Source: Lactobacillus mulieris
GTDB lineage: Bacteria; Bacillota; Bacilli; Lactobacillales; Lactobacillaceae
Length of the DNA: 64,000 nt
Assembly (NCBI RefSeq): GCF_007095465.1
Contig: NZ_SDGL01000008.1
Coordinates: 1 to 64,000, forward strand
Direction of reading: 5' to 3'
A model generated the notes under the pieces. It was not told where the DNA came from. It did no database searches and worked only from the letters and a program-made list of their open reading frames with translations. Positions within the stretch are counted from its first letter, which is position 1, and the number at the start of each line of letters is the position of its first letter. The translations under genes and the position numbers were made by a program. Shown piece after piece: positions 7,490 to 14,767 of the stretch.

Positions 7490-9181
7490 ATGAAAAATAA
7501 AGCAATAATGATAGGAGCAGGGTTAGCCAATATGGCAGGTGCCGTATATTTAATTCAAGAGGGTAAATGGTCTGGAAAAAATATTACTTTTTACGCTCTT
7601 GATAATCATGGCTCAAATGATGGTAGTACTGCTAATGAAGCTAGTGAAGAATATTGGAATCAAAATCATCCAATGGAAAATACCCATGGATTTATTGCGC
7701 GTGGGGGCAGGATGCTTAATTATCGTACTTATGTCGATTTGATGGACTTACTTTCAAGAATTCCCTCGGTTACTGAAGCGGGGATGACGGCAGAAGAAGA
7801 TACCCGAGACTTTGATAGTAAACATAGAACTTTTGATAAAGCTCGTTTGCTTGAAGGCGGTATTGGTATTGTAGATGGTCATAAACTTGGATTAAACAAT
7901 ATGGATAGACTTTTGCTTAGCCGATTAGTTATGATGCCGGATTCAGAAGAAGAAAAACTAGATAATGTAACAATAGCAGAATATTTTAAGGATGATCCCC
8001 ACATTTTTCAGACTAATTTTTGGTATATGTGGGAAACTACATTTGCTTTCAGAGTACAATCATCTGCTCAAGAATTACGACGCTATATGCATCAAATGAT
8101 TTATGAATTTACACAAATTGAACATTTAGTTGGGGTTAATCGGACACGATATAATCAATATGAAAGTATCATGTTACCGTTAATTAAGTATTTACAAAAG
8201 CAAGGTTGTAAATTTATCATGAATCGAAGAATAACGGCTTTCGAGTTTAAAGATACTCCAATGCAAGACGAAATTACGGTAACGGCTCTTAAAATGGAAA
8301 ATACAGAAACAGACAAGGAAGAGAAGGTGGAAGTAGATAATCAAACGGCTGTCTTCTTTACCAATGGTTCAATTACTGATTCAGCAACTTTAGGAGATTA
8401 TAACACGCCAGCACCTGAAAATATGGATTATGGTGCAGCATCATCGTTATGGAAACAAGCTTGTGAGCATTTCTATAATTTAGGAAACCCAGATAAGTTC
8501 TTTAATGATCGCAATGCTTCAGAATGGGTAAGCTTCACTTTGACAACTAAAGATCATACTTTGTTAAATGAAATTACCAGAATCACTACACAAGTTCCAG
8601 GCAATGCCTTGAATTCATTCATTTCAACCACTCCAATTACGCCATTGGGTCAAAAAGATGTAAATATGTCGATTGTGGTTCACCATCAACCTCACTTTAC
8701 AACCCAAAAGCCTAATGAAACTGTCATCTGGGGATACTTCCTATATCCACGGCGCAAGGGTGAATTCGTCGACAAAGAGTACATCAAGATGACTGGTAAA
8801 GAAATGCTACAAGAATTAATTGGTCAATTGTCTAAGGTTGATCCAGGTCCACATAACATTAAAGATTTGGAAGATAAAATTTTGGCTAGTGTAATCAACT
8901 GTATTCCATGTTACATGCCATATGCTTCAGCTTTGTTTAACAATCGTGCAAAGAATGACCGTCCTGAAATTATTCCAAAACATTCAACTAATTTAGCTTT
9001 TACTGGAGAATTTGTTGAGCAACCTTATCAAATGATTTTTACTGAGGAAAGTGCTGTTCGCTCTGGTGAAGTGGCAGCTTTCCACTTTGCAGGTGTTCCA
9101 ATGAGTAAATTGGTTCTAACCCCTAGATATGACAAAGATCCTAAGACTTTGATGAAAGCAACAAAGAGAATGTTCAGTTAA
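7490..9181 (+). CDS. Oleate hydratase family protein (CLA-HY-like fatty acid 10-hydratase)
   Basis: The 563-aa protein belongs to the FAD-dependent hydratases once called myosin-cross-reactive antigens. These add water to the cis-9 double bond of oleate or linoleate and detoxify free fatty acids. The dinucleotide-binding GAGLANMAGAVYLI starts at about residue 9. The RGGRMLNYRTYVDLMDLL stretch and ARNASEWVSF-like NDRNASEWVSF follow, and both length and sequence recall L. plantarum CLA-HY. The subfamily has Met in GGRM where the best-studied enzymes have the catalytic Glu of GGRE. The 5' extension of the reading frame runs through tRNA-Thr and is rejected; AAGGAGG at 7474-7480 fixes the ATG at 7490. 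A probable cre site overlaps this region. The exact substrate is inferred. Confidence 0.9.
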   Translation: MKNKAIMIGAGLANMAGAVYLIQEGKWSGKNITFYALDNHGSNDGSTANEASEEYWNQNHPMENTHGFIARGGRMLNYRTYVDLMDLLSRIPSVTEAGMTAEEDTRDFDSKHRTFDKARLLEGGIGIVDGHKLGLNNMDRLLLSRLVMMPDSEEEKLDNVTIAEYFKDDPHIFQTNFWYMWETTFAFRVQSSAQELRRYMHQMIYEFTQIEHLVGVNRTRYNQYESIMLPLIKYLQKQGCKFIMNRRITAFEFKDTPMQDEITVTALKMENTETDKEEKVEVDNQTAVFFTNGSITDSATLGDYNTPAPENMDYGAASSLWKQACEHFYNLGNPDKFFNDRNASEWVSFTLTTKDHTLLNEITRITTQVPGNALNSFISTTPITPLGQKDVNMSIVVHHQPHFTTQKPNETVIWGYFLYPRRKGEFVDKEYIKMTGKEMLQELIGQLSKVDPGPHNIKDLEDKILASVINCIPCYMPYASALFNNRAKNDRPEIIPKHSTNLAFTGEFVEQPYQMIFTEESAVRSGEVAAFHFAGVPMSKLVLTPRYDKDPKTLMKATKRMFS

Positions 9182-9226
9182 AAATATTATTTTCGATAAT
9201 GTTTTAAAAATTTAACTTTATAATAT

Positions 9227-9283
9227 AAAAAATGTTGATAATCTTGGTTATATTGAATGAACCTTGATATATCAACATTTTTT
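9227..9283 (+). terminator. Terminator of the fatty acid hydratase gene
   Basis: A long imperfect hairpin has outer arms AAAAATGTTGATA / TATATCAACATTTTT and a weaker inner stem ATCTTGGTT / GAACCTTGAT, and ends in a T run. It resembles the hairpins at 287-335 and 47846-47897 (see findings). Confidence 0.75.
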
Positions 9284-9302
9284 AACAAGTTAATTTCTAA
9301 TT

Positions 9303-9434
9303 TTATATAAATAATGGCTTATCCCCATCAGTATTTGGCTTATTTAATCCAATATCTTGTCGAGCAATTTTACCATTGCTCCTAAGATAAGAATATTCAT
9401 AATATTGCTTCTTTCTTACTAAAAAGCAATTAAT
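9303..9434 (-). pseudogene. Possible C-terminal remnant of an unidentified gene
   Basis: Within the 378-base gap between the hydratase and the peptidase, the minus strand has 43 open codons without a start, reading ...YYEYSYLRSNGKIARQDIG and then LNKPNTDGDKPLFI before a stop at 9303-9305. The composition looks protein-like rather than random AT-rich translation. There is an in-frame stop just upstream and no Met or ribosome binding site. It may be the tail of a decayed gene; it could also be chance. The rest of the gap holds only the two terminators. Confidence 0.25.
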
Positions 9435-9528
9435 TTATCAATAGTAAGTATATCTCCAAACATAAATATTTATAATTGGAAAGAAAAAAATAATATTGAA
9501 TTGTAACGTAATAAATTGTAAATAAAAA

Positions 9529-9550
9529 AGCAAAATCATTAGATTTTGCT
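9529..9550. terminator. Terminator of the PepC-family peptidase gene
   Basis: The hairpin AGCAAAATC-ATTA-GATTTTGCT has T/A runs on both sides and can act on the minus strand for the peptidase gene ending at 9560; a plus-strand effect is also possible. Confidence 0.7.
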
Positions 9551-9559
9551 CTTTTATTA

Positions 9560-10876
9560 TTATGATAATGAATCCCAAGCAGGGAGTTTTTCAGCAGGAC
9601 CTTCAGCTAATTTTTGTTGTTCTGGAGTTAAATATTTTTTGTGGACAACAACTTCATAAACATATTCTTCAAACCAATCTTGGCTCATAATGTAGTAGCC
9701 TTTTTTAGCAACTTTTTCACCCCAAGAGTTTTCAACTTTCCATTGGCGCACATCACCATTATCTTCATCAACACCAACTAAAGTCATAGCATGAGAAACT
9801 TCTCCAACTCCAGTTTCAAGTCGTTCTTTTTTGGACATTGTTAAGTCGACACCAAACAATTCATCTAATTTGTATAGGTTAGTTGCTAAAAAGCCAGTTT
9901 TATTTTCTTTTTGCTTACCAACATCATTACCAAACCAAACAGCTTCTCCATCTTTTAATTGAGCTACTGCAGCACTAGTTAAAAATTCCATTGGTACATT
10001 TAGTAGTTTAATAGGATATTTACCTTGGACATTATCTTCAGAAGGTAGAGCGAATAGCTTATTGTATTCATGGTCAGGTGCATTTGTTAAAACAACATAA
10101 TCATCTAAGTTAACACCCTTAAAATACTTATTATAAAATTCAATTGGGGTTAAGTTCTTGTCTAAATGGTACTTCTTATCGTCATCACGATATTCCAAGT
10201 CAAACTTCTTAGGTGGTTCACCAACAGCAATTGCCGTCATACGGTAAACTTCACTCAAGAATTTTTTTCGAGCTTTTTCAGCTGCTTCTAAGTCACCAGC
10301 CTGGACTAATTTCCTAAGTACTAATGCATCTTTCTTTTCTTTTTGGGCAAGTGCTTCTGCTAAAGCAGATGTATTATTAGTATTGGCAGTTTCAGGCATT
10401 GCATATGTAGGAACTACTCCATACTTTTCAACTAATGAAATTGCCATATGCCATTGACCACCATCATGACCAGCAAAGTCAAAATACGCTTTAACTTCAC
10501 GATCATCTAAAGGCTTATTAGCAGTTTCTAGAACGTAGTTATAAAAGTTATTAGCACGTTCTACCTTATCCCAGAAAAAGTTGTAAGCTTGTGAAAAAGT
10601 GAAGTTCTTAGCCTTGTATTCTTTTCCAAAATGGTGGCGCAATACATTTAAAGTTGCAAAAAGCCAGCAACGACCTGATTGAAGTTGGTTAGTAACATTT
10701 TCAGTATCTAATTCTGTTGAAAAAACATTGGTTAAACGTCGTGAGACAGCGTCATTATATGAAGCCTCTAATACACCACTTCTTTTAGCTGCTCGAGCAA
10801 TAACTTGGCTAGTATGATCAGCATTGAATTCACGACTAAAGTCTTCTAATTCTTGTAAAGTTAATTCATGAGCCAT
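9560..10876 (-). CDS. C1-family cysteine peptidase (PepC/PepE/PepG group)
   Basis: This 438-aa intracellular papain-fold peptidase is related to aminopeptidase C and bleomycin hydrolase. The active-site Cys is C70 in QLQSGRCWLFA, the catalytic His is in EVSHAMTLVGVD, and the Asn is in KVENSWGEK near the C-terminus. Lactobacilli carry both the aminopeptidase PepC and the related endopeptidases PepE and PepG, which are about 437-438 aa. The length and the C-terminal end PAWDSLS fit the PepE/PepG branch as well as or better than PepC, so specificity is left open. Such enzymes finish casein peptide breakdown. It is transcribed alone, divergently from the lipoprotein-greA pair, and ends in its own terminator. 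Start ATG at 10876 is preceded by AAAGGGGA. Confidence 0.9.
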   Translation of the reverse strand: MAHELTLQELEDFSREFNADHTSQVIARAAKRSGVLEASYNDAVSRRLTNVFSTELDTENVTNQLQSGRCWLFATLNVLRHHFGKEYKAKNFTFSQAYNFFWDKVERANNFYNYVLETANKPLDDREVKAYFDFAGHDGGQWHMAISLVEKYGVVPTYAMPETANTNNTSALAEALAQKEKKDALVLRKLVQAGDLEAAEKARKKFLSEVYRMTAIAVGEPPKKFDLEYRDDDKKYHLDKNLTPIEFYNKYFKGVNLDDYVVLTNAPDHEYNKLFALPSEDNVQGKYPIKLLNVPMEFLTSAAVAQLKDGEAVWFGNDVGKQKENKTGFLATNLYKLDELFGVDLTMSKKERLETGVGEVSHAMTLVGVDEDNGDVRQWKVENSWGEKVAKKGYYIMSQDWFEEYVYEVVVHKKYLTPEQQKLAEGPAEKLPAWDSLS

Positions 10877-11016
10877 AATTAAATCCCCTTTTAATTTTAT
10901 TGTAATAATTATTAATATAACTCAAAACCTTTCTTAATTGCTAGTTTTATGCCTAAAAAAGTTAATCTTATGTGTCTAATTGCTTTATAATAAGACTTAG
11001 AAAAAGAGGTAGTATT

Positions 11017-11589
11017 ATGTATAAAAAAATAATTACTTCAATAGCATTATTGTTAGTTTTTGCAGGAGCTATAACAGGATGTACACAAAAGAAATCCACC
11101 CAGTCTTCTGCTAAACAAAGTCAAGTTGTAAAGAAACATCATAAAAAGGCGAAAAAATCTAAGAAGTCTAAAAAAACAAATTCAACGAATATAGATGAAA
11201 CTGAAAGCCAAAGTAGTTCAAATAGTACCATTTCTTCTAATGCAAATGTGACTAATAATCAAACTACTAGTAATACTAATAGTCAAAGTAAAACTAATTC
11301 TCAAGGTTCAGTAAACAATAATCAAACGAATTCTGGTAAAGTAGTAACTAATTCAAATAGTACTGAATCACTTGCTAGCGCAGCTGTGAATGATTGGCTT
11401 AAACGTGGGGGATATCCGGCTAGTTTTACTGATAATGACTTAGTAGCTTATATTTCTTCTGCATCAAATGAAACTCAGATTTCTGTAGCTGAAAAAGCTA
11501 GTGGTCATATTGTGGCTAATTATGTAGAAAAAGCAAATGGCTTATATTACTATGATGTTGTTAATAATAGGCTAGTTAAGGTGAATTAA
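11017..11589 (+). CDS. Predicted lipoprotein of unknown function
   Basis: The 190-aa protein starts with MYKKIITSIALLLVFAGAI followed by a lipobox ending in TGC, so it should be lipid-anchored at Cys near residue 22. Next come a Lys-rich stretch (KKHHKKAKKSKKSKK), a long low-complexity Ser/Asn/Thr/Gln linker (about residues 50-125), and a compact C-terminal domain (SAAVNDWLKRGGYPASFTDN... to the end) that I do not recognise. GAGG upstream of 11017 selects this ATG over the in-frame codon at 10972. The stop overlaps the greA start in TAATG, so the two are translationally coupled. TATAAT at 10986-10991 is a likely -10. The layout suggests a surface-exposed domain held above the membrane on a flexible stalk. 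Confidence 0.8.
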   Translation: MYKKIITSIALLLVFAGAITGCTQKKSTQSSAKQSQVVKKHHKKAKKSKKSKKTNSTNIDETESQSSSNSTISSNANVTNNQTTSNTNSQSKTNSQGSVNNNQTNSGKVVTNSNSTESLASAAVNDWLKRGGYPASFTDNDLVAYISSASNETQISVAEKASGHIVANYVEKANGLYYYDVVNNRLVKVN

Positions 11590-12050
11590 TGGTTTATTTT
11601 CAAAAAATGACTCCTCAAGGCTATAAATTGATTGAGGAGGAAATTGCAAATTTAAAGAAGAAGCGTCCAATAAAAATTAAGGCACTTCAAGAAGCAAGAA
11701 GCTTAGGCGATTTATCTGAAAACAGTGAATATACAGAGGCTAAGAAAGAGTTGCGTCATCTTGAGAGTAGACTTCGCTATTTAGATAAACAATTAAAATA
11801 TGCCGAAATCATAACTCCTAATGATGATAAAAAAGTTGCTTTGGGCAAAAAAGTTAAGTTACGCTTTGAAGATGATGAAACAAGTGATACGTATGAAATT
11901 GTAGGAAGATTGGAAGCAAATTTAGAAGCTGGTAAAATTTCTTTTGATTCTCCATTGGGTGCAGCTATCATGAAAAAAGAAGCTGGCACCTGCGTTACTG
12001 TCGAGGCACCTGCAGGTTCATATGAAGTTACAATTGAAGATGTTTTATAA
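11589..12050 (+). CDS. greA: Transcription elongation factor GreA
   Basis: The 153-aa protein rescues backtracked RNA polymerase by stimulating transcript cleavage. The N-terminal coiled coil (about residues 8-75) carries the acidic tip motif ARSLGDLSENSEY, with the D and E that reach the polymerase active site. The C-terminal FKBP-like domain includes SPLGAAIM near residues 124-131. Length is close to the 155-160 aa usual for the family. The gene starts in the TAATG overlap with the upstream lipoprotein gene and has no strong ribosome binding site of its own beyond that coupling. A strong terminator follows immediately. Confidence 0.95.
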   Translation: MVYFQKMTPQGYKLIEEEIANLKKKRPIKIKALQEARSLGDLSENSEYTEAKKELRHLESRLRYLDKQLKYAEIITPNDDKKVALGKKVKLRFEDDETSDTYEIVGRLEANLEAGKISFDSPLGAAIMKKEAGTCVTVEAPAGSYEVTIEDVL

Positions 12051-12076
12051 GATCAAGTTTTAACTTGATCTTTTTT
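12051..12076 (+). terminator. Terminator of the lipoprotein-greA operon
   Basis: The perfect hairpin GATCAAGTT-TT-AACTTGATC is followed by six T residues. Confidence 0.9.
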
Positions 12077-12088
12077 GTTATAAAAAGA

Positions 12089-12137
12089 TTGCTTTTTTAA
12101 TAAAACTGTGTAGATTATATTTACAAACTTATGTTTG
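12089..12137 (+). promoter_or_regulatory. Promoter and SOS-box-like operator of umuC
   Basis: TTGCTT (12089-12094) and TAGATT (12111-12116) are spaced 16 bases apart. Just downstream is the inverted repeat CAAAC-TTAT-GTTTG (12124-12137), which differs from the Gram-positive LexA/DinR box CGAAC-N4-GTTCG at one position per arm. Its place over the start region of a Y-family polymerase gene fits LexA repression. Confidence 0.55.
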
Positions 12138-12152
12138 CAAAGGAGAAAGCGA

Positions 12153-13463
12153 ATGTATGATTATAGATATGAACCACACAGATTAATATTTATGATTGAT
12201 AATAAGTCTTTTTATGCTAGTTGTGAATGCTTACGTTTGGGATTAAATCCAATGACAACAGCTTTAGCTGTTCTTTCTCGTCAACCAGATAGTGATGAGA
12301 AATCTAGTTTAATCATGGCTGCTTCTCCTTTAGCTAAGAAAAAATATGGCTTGACAAATGTTATGAGGGCGAGAGATTTGCCACCTAAATCTCAAAGAAA
12401 AGATTTAATTTTAGTAGAACCACATATGAATTTGTATATTCAAAAAAGCATGGAAGTGTTAAATATTTTTCGAAAATATGCAGCTGAAGAAGATATTCAT
12501 ATCTACTCTATTGATGAAAGTATGATTGATATGACTAGATCATGGCACTTGTTTGGGACTGATCCATATTTAGTTGGGCGAGGAATTCAAAAAGAAATTA
12601 GAGAAAAACTAGGTTTGTATACCACATGTGGTATAGGAGAGAATCCGCTTCTTGCCAAATTAGCTATGGATATTGAGGCCAAAAAAAGATGGTCAATGAT
12701 TGCGTTTTGGCATTATATTGATGTCCCTGATACAATTTGGCAAATAAAGAATTTAGAAGATGTTTGGGGAATTAATAAGTCAACAGCTATACGGCTTAAA
12801 AAATTGGGAATTAATGATATGAATGAGTTGGCTCATTGTAATCCTGAAAAATTAAAATCTGAATTTGGAATAATTGGTGAGCAACTTTTTGCGATGAGTT
12901 GGGGTGTTGATCGGAGTATCATTAGTCAAAAATATCATCCTGAACACAAGAGTGTAGGTAATTCACAGGTTTTGATGCGGGACTATTTAGAACAACGTGA
13001 AATTGAGATTGTAATTAGAGAAATAGCGGAACAAGTAGCTGCTAGAATTAGAAAAAGAAAGTTGCTTACTAGCCATATTTCATTGCATATGGGCTTTTCA
13101 AAATTTAAAAATAAAAAAAGAACTGGAATTAATGCAAGTAAAAAGATTATCGCAACGAATGATAATTTAGTTTTAACTGCAGAGTTGAGGGGATTGTTTC
13201 GAAAATTCTGGAAAGGTGAAGCAGTTAGGACGATTAGTATTGCTTATTCAGATTTATTACCAGATACAGAGCAGCAACTTGATTTGTTTGTGGATTCTAC
13301 TACACAAATGAAACACAAAAATTGTGATTATATTATTGATTCCCTTAGAGAGAAATATGGTCTTGCTAGTTTAGTTAAAGCTTCCAGTCTTTTACCAGGA
13401 GCAACTTCGATTAAGAGAGCTAATTTAGTTGGTGGTCATAATGGTGGATCTAGTTATGAGTAA
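12153..13463 (+). CDS. Y-family (UmuC/ImpB-like) translesion DNA polymerase
   Basis: The 436-aa protein copies damaged DNA. The first catalytic acid lies in FMIDNKSFYASCE (residues about 13-25) and the second in YSIDESMID. A helix-hairpin-helix thumb (WGINKSTAIRLKKLGI) and a little-finger region follow. AAGGAG at 12141-12145 selects the ATG at 12153 over one six codons upstream. It overlaps the following YolD-like gene, an arrangement common in Bacilli (for example UvrX/YolD pairs on phages and chromosomes). The LexA-like palindrome upstream suggests DNA-damage induction. It is a chromosomal UmuC-type enzyme rather than DinB, judging by length and by the YolD partner. Confidence 0.9.
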   Translation: MYDYRYEPHRLIFMIDNKSFYASCECLRLGLNPMTTALAVLSRQPDSDEKSSLIMAASPLAKKKYGLTNVMRARDLPPKSQRKDLILVEPHMNLYIQKSMEVLNIFRKYAAEEDIHIYSIDESMIDMTRSWHLFGTDPYLVGRGIQKEIREKLGLYTTCGIGENPLLAKLAMDIEAKKRWSMIAFWHYIDVPDTIWQIKNLEDVWGINKSTAIRLKKLGINDMNELAHCNPEKLKSEFGIIGEQLFAMSWGVDRSIISQKYHPEHKSVGNSQVLMRDYLEQREIEIVIREIAEQVAARIRKRKLLTSHISLHMGFSKFKNKKRTGINASKKIIATNDNLVLTAELRGLFRKFWKGEAVRTISIAYSDLLPDTEQQLDLFVDSTTQMKHKNCDYIIDSLREKYGLASLVKASSLLPGATSIKRANLVGGHNGGSSYE

Positions 13464-13812
13464 CGATAAGCTGATATATGATTTTTTTAAAAATTATCAA
13501 GATAGAGGGATGAAAAAATGGACAGGCTTTTTGTTAAGTGATCATACAGCTCAAATAGCTAAAAGCCAAAAATCTGAAAGTAATTCTTTAAAAAGTAGTC
13601 TAAAATTAGAAGAAATAAAAGCAATCCTATCTACCGCCATTCTTGAAGGAAAAATAGTTCAAGTCCAAGTAAAGGCAGTTGATTTAGATGGGGTTCCTTT
13701 ACCTGAAATTAGAGGCCATGTTGAAGCTTGGGATGATAATCAAGTAGTTATTAATCGGCAAATAATTAATTTATCAGAAATAAATTATCTAGAGATTGTT
13801 AAAGAACTGTAA
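13456..13812 (+). CDS. YolD-like family protein
   Basis: The 118-aa protein begins MSNDKLIYDFFKNYQDRGM and contains the family hallmark DRGMKKWTGFLLSDH near the N-terminus and an IVQVQVKAVD...VEAWDD beta-rich C-terminal half. YolD-like proteins are encoded beside UmuC-type polymerases in many Bacilli and have been proposed to act as UmuD-like partners; this is unproven. The start is uncertain: ATG 13456 overlaps the polymerase stop by 8 bases, and an in-frame ATG at 13441 would overlap more. No strong ribosome binding site is visible, so coupling to umuC translation is likely. Confidence 0.8.
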   Translation: MSNDKLIYDFFKNYQDRGMKKWTGFLLSDHTAQIAKSQKSESNSLKSSLKLEEIKAILSTAILEGKIVQVQVKAVDLDGVPLPEIRGHVEAWDDNQVVINRQIINLSEINYLEIVKEL

Positions 13813-13886
13813 TCAGATATTAGCGTAATGTAGACCAATTTTTGTTATAATTTAACAAGATATGGTTTAGGATAGGAGTGTGGCAC

Positions 13887-14549
13887 TTGAATTCGCCAAA
13901 ATCTGTACAAGGAAATCTGATTAGATATACAGTCTATATTGTGGGATATTTAATGGTTGTTGGAGCTAAAGAGCTCTGCGCCAATAGTTCGCCATTACAT
14001 ATTTGGGATTTAATTTTATTTGCTATTGTAACTATTATGACTTTGTTGTTATTTGTGTATCGCTTCAAAAGAGAACAACGATATTTTGAAAGAGTAAATA
14101 AAGTAAACTTATTAGATAATATTAAAGTAACTCTTTTCTTATCATTTTTTGTTTTCTTTTTACGTGGACTGATATCTTATTTACAAGTTATTCATTATCT
14201 AAACTCCTATACATTTCAATTAACATATGCTAAACATGAATCAGTTTCTATGTTTTGGTTTTTAATTTTGTCTCAAGGTTTAGTATTACCATTTTTACAA
14301 GTTTTTTTAGCTGAAGGATTCATGTTTAATTATTTATTCAGAGATAATGTGGGGTCAGTTGCAATCTTTGGTATAGTATTTTCAGGTTTGGCATTTAGTT
14401 TTTTAAATTTTCAGCTGAATGCTCCTATATTTTTGCTAGATATGATTTTTGGTGTGGTTTTTGCTTGGGCATATTTGTATAGTCAGAATATTGTTATGCC
14501 TCTTTATTTAGCAATACTTAATGGATTATTGATGGTAATATTAATATAA
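13887..14549 (+). CDS. Membrane protein resembling a CPBP-family protease with lost catalytic motifs
   Basis: The 220-aa protein has about six membrane segments. The second half follows the order of CPBP (CAAX protease and bacteriocin-processing) proteins: LAEGFMFNYLFRDN stands where EExxxR is expected, SGLAFSFLNF where FxxxH is expected, then FGVVFAWAYLYSQNI and MPLYLAILN. The second Glu, the Arg and both His ligands appear missing, so peptidase activity is unlikely. AGGAG at 13874-13878 points to a TTG start at 13887; a GTG at 13878 would overlap that site. It has its own weak upstream spacing and a strong terminator, and stands alone. Similarity to CPBP is judged by eye and is moderate. 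Confidence 0.6.
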   Translation: MNSPKSVQGNLIRYTVYIVGYLMVVGAKELCANSSPLHIWDLILFAIVTIMTLLLFVYRFKREQRYFERVNKVNLLDNIKVTLFLSFFVFFLRGLISYLQVIHYLNSYTFQLTYAKHESVSMFWFLILSQGLVLPFLQVFLAEGFMFNYLFRDNVGSVAIFGIVFSGLAFSFLNFQLNAPIFLLDMIFGVVFAWAYLYSQNIVMPLYLAILNGLLMVILI

Positions 14550-14550
14550 A

Positions 14551-14580
14551 AAAAGGAATTCCGTTAGGAATTCCTTTTTA
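14551..14580 (+). terminator. Terminator of the CPBP-like gene
   Basis: A perfect hairpin AAAAGGAATTCC-GTTA-GGAATTCCTTTT with a T run sits directly after the stop codon. Confidence 0.9.
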
Positions 14581-14583
14581 TTA

Positions 14584-14654
14584 AGCGGATAGCGTGAATC
14601 GAACCCGCATCCCCAGCTTGGGAAGCTGGTGTTTTACCATTAAACTATACCCGC
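14584..14654 (-). tRNA. tRNA-Gly (anticodon CCC)
   Basis: The minus strand folds as acceptor GCGGGTA/TATCCGC (one G-U pair), D stem GTTT/AAAC, anticodon stem CCAGC/GCTGG with loop TTCCCAA, giving anticodon CCC, and T arm GCGGG-TTCGATT-CACGC. The T stem has one G-A mismatch (52-62), where CCCGC would give full pairing. No CCA is encoded. It lies between two plus-strand genes. Confidence 0.87.
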
Positions 14655-14767
14655 AAGTACATGATTAAGTTTATCATGAATAATTTCTTTATCCAAGAGA
14701 AAATTATTATCTATGTTAAAATGAAGGTATTAATTTCAAAAAGCTTTTTAATTTTAAGGAGAAAAAT

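Noticed and set aside
13429..13455. Earlier starts for the YolD-like gene
   Set aside because: They overlap the polymerase gene further and have no better ribosome binding site; 13456 is preferred but not certain.
7294..14654. Integration site or genomic island bounded by tRNA-Thr and tRNA-Gly
   Set aside because: There is no integrase, no duplicated tRNA 3' end and no composition shift; the genes between are mostly ordinary chromosomal ones.
14660..14767. T-box leader for trpS
   Set aside because: No TGG-bulge T-box sequence, specifier or terminator hairpin is present in the short upstream region.
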